From positions 2,014,001-2,078,000 of the forward strand of contig NZ_CCSE01000001.1 of the NCBI RefSeq assembly GCF_000756715.1: DNA of 64,000 nucleotides, in the 5' to 3' direction. This stretch comes from Jeotgalicoccus saudimassiliensis. Its GTDB lineage: Bacteria > Bacillota > Bacilli > Staphylococcales > Salinicoccaceae. The notes beneath the pieces are model-generated. The model had not been told where the DNA came from. It saw only the letters and a program-made list of their open reading frames with translations, and did no database searches. Position numbers and translations under genes: made by a program. This document shows, one piece after another, positions 26,661 to 35,334 of the stretch; positions within the stretch are counted from its first letter, which is position 1; each line of letters opens with the position of its first letter.

Positions 26661-27836
26661 TTGATAATTATAAACAGCAGCGTTATTACGGCAACGGAAA
26701 TACTTAATGATTTCGCAGTCGTTATCGACGGCGAAAGAATAGAAAAACTAATCCCGATGAGCGAAGTGAATACAGGAGATTACGAGAAAGTCATCGATGC
26801 CAAAGGCGGCTACGTGACAGCTGGATTTATCGATATTCATTCTGACTATATAGAAGGTATTATTGCGCCGCGTCCGACGACTATTATGGACTTTAATATC
26901 GGCATTAAAGAATCGGAAAGAATTTTAAGCTCACACGGAATTACAACGATGTTCCATTCACTGTCGATTTATAAAGAAGATTTATTCGGCCATAAACCTG
27001 TCAGGCAGCCCGAGAATGTCGATAAGCTGATTCATGCAATTCACCGTACACATACTGAAAAGCATTTAATCAGGCACCGTATGCATGCGCGTTTTGAACT
27101 GGATGCTGTGGAAATGCTGCCGGCGATTAAAGAGCACATTCAGCAGGACCGGATTCATCTGCTCAGTTTTATGGATCACACACCGGGGCAGGGGCAGTAT
27201 CGCGATATTGAAAACTACCGTCATACGATGAAAGGTTACCGGGATCTGTCGGACGATGAAATTAATGCACAGATTGCAGTGAAGAAAAAAATGTCGAGAC
27301 TGTCAGTTGAAGAAATGGAAGAACTCTCTGAACTGGCGAGAGCAAAAGGTGTTGCGGTCGCTTCACACGACGATGATGCGACGGAGAAAATTGATTTCAA
27401 TGAAACGCTGAAGACGACTATCAGCGAGTTCCCCATCACGATGGAAGTTGCCAAATATGCGGATGGTAAAGGCATGTCGACGCTTGCTGGTGCACCGAAT
27501 ATTATGCTCGGCGGCTCGCATTCCGGCAACTTAAATGCAAAAGATGCAATTATGGAGGGCTGCATTTCAATCTTATGCAGTGATTACTACCCGGCGGCAA
27601 TGCTGCACTCGGTATTTAAGCTTCACAGAGAAGCGGAGTACCCGCTCGTTGACGGTTTTAATCTGATTACATTAAACCCTGCCAGGGCGGTAAATATGGA
27701 TGACGAAATCGGTTCGATTGAACCGGGCAAGAAAGCGGACTTAAACATTATCAGACTGTTTGACGATTATCCGACGATTACAGAATGCATTGTTAACGGA
27801 AAAGTAGTCAGCCGGTATCATTACAGAATCGATTAG
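26661..27836 (+). CDS. phnM: RPnTP diphosphatase PhnM
   Basis: 391 aa amidohydrolase-fold enzyme with the PhnM version of the metal motif, H60-S-D62 (FIDIHSDYIEG) rather than HxH, followed by the PhnM-typical RHRMHARFEL and SFMDHTPGQGQ. It removes pyrophosphate from alpha-D-ribose 1-methylphosphonate 5-triphosphate, the step before PhnJ. Start TTG 26661, 6 nt after GAGGTGA; no in-frame ATG fits better. Confidence 0.93.
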   Translation: MIIINSSVITATEILNDFAVVIDGERIEKLIPMSEVNTGDYEKVIDAKGGYVTAGFIDIHSDYIEGIIAPRPTTIMDFNIGIKESERILSSHGITTMFHSLSIYKEDLFGHKPVRQPENVDKLIHAIHRTHTEKHLIRHRMHARFELDAVEMLPAIKEHIQQDRIHLLSFMDHTPGQGQYRDIENYRHTMKGYRDLSDDEINAQIAVKKKMSRLSVEEMEELSELARAKGVAVASHDDDATEKIDFNETLKTTISEFPITMEVAKYADGKGMSTLAGAPNIMLGGSHSGNLNAKDAIMEGCISILCSDYYPAAMLHSVFKLHREAEYPLVDGFNLITLNPARAVNMDDEIGSIEPGKKADLNIIRLFDDYPTITECIVNGKVVSRYHYRID

Positions 27837-27846
27837 GAGGAACCTC

Positions 27847-28545
27847 ATGATTACTATTAATGATTTCAGTAAATCATTTACGATTCATCATCTGGATCAG
27901 ACGAGAGAAGCGGTACAGGGCATCTCATTCAATGTGGCAAAAGGTGAATTTCTCGGCATTGTCGGTGAGAGCGGCAGCGGCAAGTCAACGATTTTAAAAA
28001 GTATTTACGGCACTTATAAGCCGACGACAGGCAGTGTACACTACGACTCTGACAGATACGGCGATGTCGATCTTCACAAAATATCAGATCGTTCACTGAT
28101 CAGTCTCCGTACACGAGAAATCGGTTATGTATCGCAGTTTTTAAAAGTGATGCCGCGTACGACTACACTCGAACTTGTCATCAATTCAATGCTTGAAATG
28201 GGCATCGATAAAGACACTGCAGCAAAAACAGCAGAAGAAACACTTGAACATTTCGACATACCAAAAGCACTGTGGCACAACTATCCGAATACGTTCAGCG
28301 GCGGTGAAAAACTGCGTTTAAATATCGCCTGTGCGGTCGTAAAAAATCCGCGTCTGCTGCTGCTCGATGAACCGACAGCATCACTTGACGAACAGTCAAA
28401 ACTGAAAGTCAGGGAAACAATCTCAAAGCTTATCGATAACGGTACGACATTAATCGGCATCTTTCATGACCTTGAATTTATGGACGGACTCTGTAATAAA
28501 GTGTACGACATGAATACGAAAACTTTGGAGGAACGGGCAATATGA
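27847..28545 (+). CDS. phnL: C-P lyase ABC protein PhnL
   Basis: 232 aa. Walker A GESGSGKS (about 40-47), signature FSGGEKLRLNIA, Walker B LLLLDEPTASLD. PhnL works with PhnG, H and I in the nucleosidase-like first step. ATG 27847 follows TAGGAGGAACCTC. The order phnK-phnM-phnL places phnM between the two ABC genes. The last 4 nt overlap the PHP gene. Confidence 0.9.
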   Translation: MITINDFSKSFTIHHLDQTREAVQGISFNVAKGEFLGIVGESGSGKSTILKSIYGTYKPTTGSVHYDSDRYGDVDLHKISDRSLISLRTREIGYVSQFLKVMPRTTTLELVINSMLEMGIDKDTAAKTAEETLEHFDIPKALWHNYPNTFSGGEKLRLNIACAVVKNPRLLLLDEPTASLDEQSKLKVRETISKLIDNGTTLIGIFHDLEFMDGLCNKVYDMNTKTLEERAI

Positions 28546-29360
28546 ACAGCAAAATAGATCTGCATGTGCACAGTAACTTTTCCGATGGTAAAGATAATGT
28601 AAATAAAGTGCTGGATCTGGCAAAAAAACGCAGCATTGAAATGTTAAGCTTCGTCGACCATGACACAAATATGACATATATTGAAGCGCTGCCTTACGCA
28701 AAAAAACTTGGAATTCAGCTGATTCCCGGCATAGAGATTTCTGCTTATGACTTTAAAAGGAACCGAAAAGTTCATGTACTCGGCTACAACTATGACCCGG
28801 ATGCACCGAATATTAAAAAATTAACGGAGCCGCTCCTCGAAAAACGACATAAACATTCACTGGAACAGATAAGAAAGATAGAAGCGTACGGTATTGATGT
28901 TGATATTGAAGAAGTGAAGAAGACTGCGGGGCCGCTCGGTGTCATTTACAAGCAGCATATAATGCATGCGATATGCGATGACCATTATACGTGTCCGAAG
29001 TATACGACGAAGTATCGCACACTGTTTAAAAACAGCGGTCCGGCGGCAGGGGATATTGAGTATATCGACTATGCGGATGCACTTAAAGCGATTAAACAGG
29101 ACGGCGGATTGACTGTTATTGCACATCCCGGCCAGCTGAACAGTTATGAACTGATTGACGACAGCTATCAGCTGATTGACGGTCTGGAGAAGTATCATCC
29201 GGATCACAGTGAGGCAGATTTAGAAAGAATAGATGCACTGACTGAAAAGTATGGATTTTTTATTACGGGAGGTTCGGACTTTCACGGTGATTTTGGCAAT
29301 ACTGTTGAAATTGGTATAGACAGTGAATTGTTAAAAGAGACAGCCGGTTTATTTAGATAG
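28542..29360 (+). CDS. PHP-domain phosphoesterase, likely cyclic ribose phosphate hydrolase (PhnPP type)
   Basis: 272 aa PHP-family hydrolase: HVHSNFSDG (8-16), SFVDHD (about 36-41), GIEIS, VIAHPG and GGSDFHG give the usual His/Asp metal set. The operon has no phnP (cyclic phosphodiesterase) or phnN. A PHP-family enzyme of this class from Eggerthella lenta was shown to open 5-phosphoribosyl 1,2-cyclic phosphate and remove the phosphate. I infer the same role here from the position directly after phnL with a 4-nt overlap. Confidence 0.8.
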   Translation: MNSKIDLHVHSNFSDGKDNVNKVLDLAKKRSIEMLSFVDHDTNMTYIEALPYAKKLGIQLIPGIEISAYDFKRNRKVHVLGYNYDPDAPNIKKLTEPLLEKRHKHSLEQIRKIEAYGIDVDIEEVKKTAGPLGVIYKQHIMHAICDDHYTCPKYTTKYRTLFKNSGPAAGDIEYIDYADALKAIKQDGGLTVIAHPGQLNSYELIDDSYQLIDGLEKYHPDHSEADLERIDALTEKYGFFITGGSDFHGDFGNTVEIGIDSELLKETAGLFR

Positions 29361-29454
29361 CATAAACATGTGTTAAGTAGTTGTAAATCGCATTTACTAT
29401 AGCCCTGGAATGATTTTAAATTAGTCTTGTAAATAAAATTTAAGGAGTTTGAAA

Positions 29455-30516
29455 ATGAAAAAGTTATTCAATGTTTTTCTTGGTTCAGCTTTTGTACTGG
29501 CACTTGCAGCATGCGGCGGAGAAGAAGACCCACAGGCAGAGAGCGGATCAGCTGATGCAGCTGAAAACAGCGACGAGCCTCTGAGTGTTGTCTGGTACCC
29601 TAACGAATCAGGCAGTGAGCTTGCTGATGCACGTGAGGAAATCGGTGCAATTTTAGAAGAAACTACAGGCAGAGAAGTGGAGCATGAATTGACTACTGAC
29701 TATGCAATCGCAATAGAGAGCATTGTTAATGATAACGCTGACCTGGCATTTACAGGTGCAGAAGGATACATACAGGCGAAAAACCGCAACGATAATATTG
29801 TTCCGTTAGTAGTGCCGTCAGGGCCGTCAGGAACTGAAGAAGACGCATTGTACTACAGCTGGTTTGCTACACAGGTGGATAACATGGAGAAGTTTGAAAC
29901 AGGCGACGGTGAATATTCAATCGATAAATTCCCCGGCACGAATTTCTCATTCGTTTCAACTTCATCGACATCAGGTTTCAGAGTTCCAACTGCAACGATT
30001 CTGAGTCACTTCACTGAAACAGAAGAGTATGCTGACTTAACTGAGGAAGACCTTGCAGAAAGCGGCCGTTTCTTTGAACAGGTTATGTTCGGAAATACGC
30101 ACCAGGGCTCTGCAGTGAACTTAATTAATGAAAGAGCTGAGCTTGCAGCTTTCTGTGACACATGTCTTGAGAACTACGTTGAACTGGCAGAAGGTGAAGA
30201 AAACACACCTGGAGCGATTTACGAAGTGTCTGAAGGTGCAGCGGATCCATTCTCGAACCTTGCAGGAGAGCAGTTTGGAATCATTTCAGCAACACCGGTA
30301 CTGAATGCACCGTTTATCGCTAACGAAAGTACTCTTGGTGCTGACACTGTTAAGGAAATCCAGGAAGTATTTTCATCGGACGAAGTGGCGAACAATGAAA
30401 AAATCTTCGTACCTGAAGATGCTGAAGAAGGCGGCTTATTCACTAAATCAGCAGATGAGCGCTTCGTAGTTGTTGAAGATGAGTGGTTCGATCCAATCAG
30501 AGAACTGAGCAATTAA
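29455..30516 (+). CDS. phnD: Phosphonate/phosphate ABC transporter substrate-binding lipoprotein PhnD
   Basis: 353 aa. Signal peptide with lipobox LALAAC (Cys about residue 20), then an acidic linker and a PhnD/phosphonate-binding periplasmic fold (SVVWYPNESG, STSSTSGFRVPTA, FGNTHQGSAV). The start is ATG 29455, 7 nt after AAGGAG; a TTG at 29449 lies too close to that box. It stands 94 nt after the PHP gene and may have its own promoter. It delivers substrate to PhnC/PhnE. Confidence 0.9.
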   Translation: MKKLFNVFLGSAFVLALAACGGEEDPQAESGSADAAENSDEPLSVVWYPNESGSELADAREEIGAILEETTGREVEHELTTDYAIAIESIVNDNADLAFTGAEGYIQAKNRNDNIVPLVVPSGPSGTEEDALYYSWFATQVDNMEKFETGDGEYSIDKFPGTNFSFVSTSSTSGFRVPTATILSHFTETEEYADLTEEDLAESGRFFEQVMFGNTHQGSAVNLINERAELAAFCDTCLENYVELAEGEENTPGAIYEVSEGAADPFSNLAGEQFGIISATPVLNAPFIANESTLGADTVKEIQEVFSSDEVANNEKIFVPEDAEEGGLFTKSADERFVVVEDEWFDPIRELSN

Positions 30517-30600
30517 TCAGCTGTAGAAATAACTTTACAGCATTAAATATTTTTAAACGAAGAGGGGATTCCCCTCTTTTTAATATAGGAGGCAATATCC

Positions 30601-31518
30601 ATGGTGGTGGACAACAAAGTAAAGGAAGTTAAGGAAACAAGGACGGACTTTTATCAAAAGGAAGCAGAAGAGGTACTCATTTCATTCGATGAAGATATTG
30701 AAATTACAGGCGGGGAAGTAGAGACTGCGACTAAAGAAGAAGTCAGAGAAATGCCTGTCATTATGTCGATTGAAAATCTGAATAAGGAATATTCAAAAGG
30801 TAAATCAGTGCTGAAAGATGTCAATTTCGAAATAAAACAGGGTGAGCTGCTGTCGATTATCGGACCGTCCGGAGCCGGTAAATCAACACTTCTTCGTTCC
30901 ATCAACCGCATGATAGAGCCGACTTCCGGAAAAATCACATTTAATAATGAAGACATTACCAGTGTTAAAGGACGCGAACTGCGCCGTATGAGAACAAATA
31001 TCGGCATGATTTTCCAGCATTATAATCTGGTGGACCGGTTGTCTGTATATGAAAACGTACTGCACGGTACACTGGGATATAAAAACAGTCTGCAGGGGAT
31101 TTTCTCGTTGTATACCGAATCGGAAAAAGAAGAAGCACTGGATATAATTACCGAGCTCGGTATCGAAGATCACATTTACAAACGCTGTGACGAGCTGTCC
31201 GGGGGACAGAAGCAGCGTGTCGGTATTGCGCGTGCGTTAGTCCAGAAGCCGAAAATTATTTTATGCGATGAACCGATTGCATCACTTGACCCGGGTTCAT
31301 CGAGGGTTATTATGGAGCATCTGAGAAAAATCTGCAGCGAAAAAGGTATCACTGTTATCGTTAACCTGCACCAGGTGGATGTAGCGAAAAATTATTCAGA
31401 CAGAATTATCGGCTTAAACAGCGGTGAAGTAGTCTTTAACGGTCATCCGACAGAGATTGACAGGGAAGTCATTCAGTCAGTTTACGGTACAGACTTTGAT
31501 GATTTAATTATGGAGTAG
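30601..31518 (+). CDS. phnC: Phosphonate ABC transporter ATP-binding protein PhnC with N-terminal extension
   Basis: 305 aa. Walker A GPSGAGKS (about 92-99), signature LSGGQKQRVGIA, Walker B ILCDEPIASLD, H-loop NLHQVDVA. The usual PhnC begins at a segment equivalent to MSIENLNKEY (about residue 55); here about 54 acidic, lysine-rich residues precede it. The GTG-rich start is preceded by AGGAGG at the right distance from ATG 30601, supporting the long form; translation from the internal ATG near 30763 cannot be excluded. Confidence 0.88.
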   Translation: MVVDNKVKEVKETRTDFYQKEAEEVLISFDEDIEITGGEVETATKEEVREMPVIMSIENLNKEYSKGKSVLKDVNFEIKQGELLSIIGPSGAGKSTLLRSINRMIEPTSGKITFNNEDITSVKGRELRRMRTNIGMIFQHYNLVDRLSVYENVLHGTLGYKNSLQGIFSLYTESEKEEALDIITELGIEDHIYKRCDELSGGQKQRVGIARALVQKPKIILCDEPIASLDPGSSRVIMEHLRKICSEKGITVIVNLHQVDVAKNYSDRIIGLNSGEVVFNGHPTEIDREVIQSVYGTDFDDLIME

Positions 31519-31525
31519 GTGAGTA

Positions 31526-32341
31526 ATGATGAATAAAACAAGTACAGTTCATCCAAACGAAATTACAATTATTCAAAAGAAAAATTTATACCTGCTGCTG
31601 ACAGTCGTCATTATTGTCGGGTTGATTATGCTTGCAGGCTACATAACTGAATACAGTCATATTGAAGGAATTATGTCGATTCCTGCTGCGATGTCATGGA
31701 TGGCGAGCAATATGTGGTTTTCGGCATCAACTTTATCAAACCTCGGCAGTGTTCTCAGACTCTTATGGGAAACGATTTTAATTTCAATCGTGTCGACGAC
31801 AACTGCTGCGGTATTCGCAGTGGTCTTTGCGTTGTTCGGTTCAAAACTGACTTATATTAATAAGCCGCTGATGTACGCAGCTAAAATCATCGCCTCAATT
31901 TCCCGTAACATTCCCGTTGTGGCGTGGGCGCTGATTTTAGTCATCAGTTTCGGAACGAACTCCATGACCGGATTCCTTGCGTTATTCTTCGGATCATTCG
32001 GATTTTTAGTCAGAGCATTTCTTGAAACAATCGATGAGGGCAGTGAGGATTCTGTTGAAGCATTACAAGCGACAGGTGCCACCTACTGGCACACGATTTT
32101 TAAAGCTGTGCTGCCGGACAGCATGCCGCAGATGTTCAGCTGGATACTCTTTATGATTGAAACGAATATCCGCAGTGCAACGCTTGTCGGACTGCTGACA
32201 GGTACAGGTATCGGTTACTTATTCGACCTGTATTATAAACAGCTGAACTATGAAATGGTGACGCTGATTACACTGGCTATTGTCATTGCGGTGCTTGTAA
32301 TTGAAGCATTATCGAATATTATCAGAAGGGAGATTTTATAA
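31526..32341 (+). CDS. phnE: Phosphonate ABC transporter permease PhnE (first copy)
   Basis: 271 aa with about six membrane segments and the permease EAA-type loop EALQATGATYWHTIFKAVLPDSMPQ (about residues 180-204, described by position) that contacts the ATPase. It starts 7 nt after phnC and its stop shares a base with the next ATG. Confidence 0.9.
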   Translation: MMNKTSTVHPNEITIIQKKNLYLLLTVVIIVGLIMLAGYITEYSHIEGIMSIPAAMSWMASNMWFSASTLSNLGSVLRLLWETILISIVSTTTAAVFAVVFALFGSKLTYINKPLMYAAKIIASISRNIPVVAWALILVISFGTNSMTGFLALFFGSFGFLVRAFLETIDEGSEDSVEALQATGATYWHTIFKAVLPDSMPQMFSWILFMIETNIRSATLVGLLTGTGIGYLFDLYYKQLNYEMVTLITLAIVIAVLVIEALSNIIRREIL

Positions 32342-33162
32342 TGAGTACAGTCGTTGAATATAATAAAAATGGCGGTATTAAGGTCTCCAAACCGAACAGA
32401 GGACAGAGGGTACTGAAAGGTCTGCTAATCGGTTCTTTAATATTTACGGTAATCGGTTTTTTCCTGATGGATTACACAGGTCTCGATCTCGCACATGCGA
32501 TTCCAATGACGATCGATAACCTCGGACAGATGTTTTTATCTCCCAGTTTAAACAACACGACGTGGACGAGTGCTTTATGGCAGGTGACAGTCACGCTGTC
32601 ACTCGCATTTTTAGCGACAATTCTAGGTGCGGTGATATCGCTGTTTCTTGCTTTTGGTACTGCAGTGAACTTATCGAAACCGTGGATCAGTAACACGATA
32701 AAAGGATTTATAACAGTCGTACGTGCTGTTCCGACAGTGCTGTGGGTATTAATTTTTGCGATTGCAGCAGGACTTGGTGCAGTGGCTGCGGTTATCGGGA
32801 TGATTTTCCATTCGATTGCGTATCTCGTTAAGGCGTATTCGGAAGCTTTTGAAGAAGTGGATGAGGGGAAAATTGAAGCTCTACGTGCGACGGGATCGAG
32901 TTATTCACATATTCTGTTCCAGGTTGTTGTGCCGCAGACGAAAAGCTTTTTAATCTCATGGACATTTTTGAGATTTGAAATCAATTTCGGGGTCGCTGTG
33001 GCGATGGGTGCAGCAGCAGGAGCAGGCGGTATCGGATATGAACTGTTCATGGCGAGCTCGTTCTATTACGATATGCAGGAAGTAGGAGCAATTACACTGA
33101 TTATTCTTGTTGTGGCAATTATTCTTGAACTGATTGCAAACAAATTAAAAGCTAATGCATAA
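32341..33162 (+). CDS. phnE: Phosphonate ABC transporter permease PhnE (second copy)
   Basis: 273 aa, about six membrane segments, EAA-type loop IEALRATGSSYSHILFQVV (about 179-197). Diverged from the first copy, so the translocation pore is probably a heterodimer. Last gene of the phnDCEE unit, followed by a strong terminator. Confidence 0.9.
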   Translation: MSTVVEYNKNGGIKVSKPNRGQRVLKGLLIGSLIFTVIGFFLMDYTGLDLAHAIPMTIDNLGQMFLSPSLNNTTWTSALWQVTVTLSLAFLATILGAVISLFLAFGTAVNLSKPWISNTIKGFITVVRAVPTVLWVLIFAIAAGLGAVAAVIGMIFHSIAYLVKAYSEAFEEVDEGKIEALRATGSSYSHILFQVVVPQTKSFLISWTFLRFEINFGVAVAMGAAAGAGGIGYELFMASSFYYDMQEVGAITLIILVVAIILELIANKLKANA

Positions 33163-33186
33163 AGTAATGATGTACAGCTGTATAAA

Positions 33187-33224
33187 AAAACGTCCTTTTC
33201 CCGATTGGGAAAAGGACGTTTTTT
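33187..33224. terminator. Bidirectional intrinsic terminator closing the phn region
   Basis: ACGTCCTTTTCCC-GATT-GGGAAAAGGACGT with A and T runs on the two sides. Confidence 0.92.
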
Positions 33225-33244
33225 GCTCTCGGAAATGCTTGAAA

Positions 33245-33511
33245 TTAAATAAAGAAAATCATATGTATCAGCGTCGGAACAACGAAGCTGCCGATAAAAA
33301 TCATATAATATAAATCAGGACGGTCGCCTTCTTTTGCAAATTTATTTGCCAGTGTTCTGAACAGTACTGAAGCAACGAACGCAAAAATGACAAAAGCGAA
33401 GAATCCCGTCGTATAGTAAATAAAATTAAAGTAGATTAATGCGACGAACATAATGAGGTATAAAAGGAACCCGCATATGAACGAGAGAATGTATTTTTTC
33501 TGATTGGTCAT
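33245..33511 (-). CDS. Small uncharacterised membrane protein (88 aa)
   Basis: Start ATG 33511 (MTNQKKYILS), preceded by AAAGGTG; the frame is open upstream but lacks a ribosome binding site there. Three hydrophobic segments (about 8-28, 32-55, 68-87). No family recognised. Confidence 0.72.
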   Translation of the reverse strand: MTNQKKYILSFICGFLLYLIMFVALIYFNFIYYTTGFFAFVIFAFVASVLFRTLANKFAKEGDRPDLYYMIFIGSFVVPTLIHMIFFI

Positions 33512-33624
33512 AATAGCACCTTTATAAATTAGTATTTTTCTCAATGATATATTAACCCTTTAAGATATGCAATTTCATGAAGGAAAGGTTATAATTTCAA
33601 GTAACAGAGATTGGAGTGATGATT

Positions 33625-34467
33625 ATGTCATTTGTAAAATACATTGAGTCGAAAGACAGTACACTGCTTTATACGAAAGTACAGACGACAGAAGTACCTG
33701 AAGAAGCAAAAGCGACAATCATTATTGTCCACGGACTTGCAGAGCATCTTGGACGATACGACGATATCGCTGGTACACTGCTCAGAAACGGTTTTAACGT
33801 AATCCGTTACGATCAGCGGGGTCACGGTCATTCTTCCGGAGAGAATACATTTTACTCTAATATGGACGAGATTACAGATGATCTCGGAGCAATCGTACTT
33901 TATACGAAAAAACATCTCCCGAACCAGCAGTTATTTGTAATCGGTCACAGCATGGGCGGTTATGCAGCTGCGTTATACGGAACAAAATATCCGCGTAAAA
34001 TTGACGGCTATATTACGTCAGGGGCACTGACGCGCTACAATCACGAACTCTTTGCCGGAGTGCCTGTCGGTCTCGACAGCAACGATTATATTAAAAATGA
34101 ACTTGGCGAAGGGCTGTGCAGCACGAAAATCGTCCTGAAACACTATGTTGAGGATGCACTGAACAAAAAGGAAATCTCAATCGGACTGATCAGAACGGTT
34201 GAAAAAGGGATTGAGTATCTGAAGCTTGAAGCGGGAGACTTTAAAGATCCGGTGCTGATTCTGCACGGTGAAAATGACGGTCTCGTGGCAAGTCTCGATT
34301 CCGAACAGTTCCATGAGGAAATTTCTTCAGAGGATAAGCAACTGATTATTTATCCTGAACTGGAACATGAAATATTTAACGAATTTACGATGAAGGAAGA
34401 GATCTTCAGGACTATTATCAGCTGGATAGAAGACAGGCTGAAAAATACGGAGGAAGAAATTAAATGA
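33625..34467 (+). CDS. Alpha/beta hydrolase (monoacylglycerol lipase-like)
   Basis: 280 aa from ATG 33625, 8 nt after GGAG. Oxyanion region IIVHGLAEHLGRY, DQRGHGHSSG, nucleophile elbow GHSMGGYAAA, then HGENDG (acid) and ELEHEIFNE (His): a complete Ser-Asp-His triad of the Hydrolase_4 family. Probably a cytosolic esterase/lysophospholipase. It overlaps the nitroreductase gene by 4 nt. Confidence 0.87.
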   Translation: MSFVKYIESKDSTLLYTKVQTTEVPEEAKATIIIVHGLAEHLGRYDDIAGTLLRNGFNVIRYDQRGHGHSSGENTFYSNMDEITDDLGAIVLYTKKHLPNQQLFVIGHSMGGYAAALYGTKYPRKIDGYITSGALTRYNHELFAGVPVGLDSNDYIKNELGEGLCSTKIVLKHYVEDALNKKEISIGLIRTVEKGIEYLKLEAGDFKDPVLILHGENDGLVASLDSEQFHEEISSEDKQLIIYPELEHEIFNEFTMKEEIFRTIISWIEDRLKNTEEEIK

Positions 34468-35054
34468 ACATAAGTGAAGCAATACAAACAAGGCGCAGTG
34501 TAAAAATATTTAAAGATATAGAACCTGTAAGTAAAGAAACGGTTGAACAGCTGCTGCAGGCAGCAATTATGGCACCGAACCATCACCATACTGAACCGTG
34601 GAAGTTCTTCGTACTGCAGGGGGATGGACGTCTGCCATTATCACGTGTTCTCGCCGGATGGGCGAAAACACGTGTCGATGATCCGGACAGTGAAGCCGGT
34701 CAAAAACGTATTAAAAAGCTCAGCTCAAAACCGTTAATCGCACCGACAGCAATTGTTGTGGCACTCAGCCCTCAGGAAGGCAATGAAAAAGCAATTTATA
34801 TTGAAGATGTTTCAGCGGTTTCCGCTGCAGTTCAGAATATACTTCTCGAAGCGCACGGCATGGGTCTTGGCGCAATTTGGAAGAGCGGTCCGGCATATTA
34901 TGCCGAGCCTGTTAAACAGTACTTTAATCTGACTGAAGAAGAGGAAATACTCGGTGTCATCTTTGTCGGGGAATCGGATATGAAGAAAAATCCGGAACCG
35001 AAACGTATTCCGTTCGAAGATAAGACGGTGTGGATAACTGAGGATAACGAATAG
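34464..35054 (+). CDS. Nitroreductase family FMN oxidoreductase
   Basis: 196 aa, with the FMN-binding RRSVKIF near residue 11, APNHHHTEPWKFFV and GLGAIWKSGPAYY: the small YdjA/TdsD-like branch. NAD(P)H-dependent reduction of an unknown substrate. Translationally coupled to the hydrolase (ATGA overlap). Confidence 0.85.
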   Translation: MNISEAIQTRRSVKIFKDIEPVSKETVEQLLQAAIMAPNHHHTEPWKFFVLQGDGRLPLSRVLAGWAKTRVDDPDSEAGQKRIKKLSSKPLIAPTAIVVALSPQEGNEKAIYIEDVSAVSAAVQNILLEAHGMGLGAIWKSGPAYYAEPVKQYFNLTEEEEILGVIFVGESDMKKNPEPKRIPFEDKTVWITEDNE

Positions 35055-35219
35055 ATGAAAAAGGCTGCAATCTTTCTATTCCTGACAGCGACACTGCTTA
35101 TGTTCAGTGTAGGCTGGATTATTCCGGCAGAGTATAACTTTATTGTATATCCTGCTGTTTTTATAATATTCATTGCAGGGGTTTACTGCAGTCTCAGCAT
35201 TGAATCGGATACCAAATGA
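35055..35219 (+). CDS. Small membrane protein (54 aa)
   Basis: ATG 35055 follows the nitroreductase stop codon directly. It reads MKKAAIFLFLTATLLMFSVG, then two hydrophobic segments separated by IIPAEYNF, ending CSLSIESDTK. It has no separate Shine-Dalgarno, so it relies on coupling. No family recognised; it could be a chance frame, but its position and hydrophobicity favour a real gene. Confidence 0.55.
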   Translation: MKKAAIFLFLTATLLMFSVGWIIPAEYNFIVYPAVFIIFIAGVYCSLSIESDTK

Positions 35220-35334
35220 AAAAATGTAAAATATGCATTATTTACGGCTGACAGGGTAACTTCATTATATGGAGTTGCCCTTTTTTTGATGGATATATAT
35301 TTTAATACATGAAATTTGGATTGGGGTGTTAACG

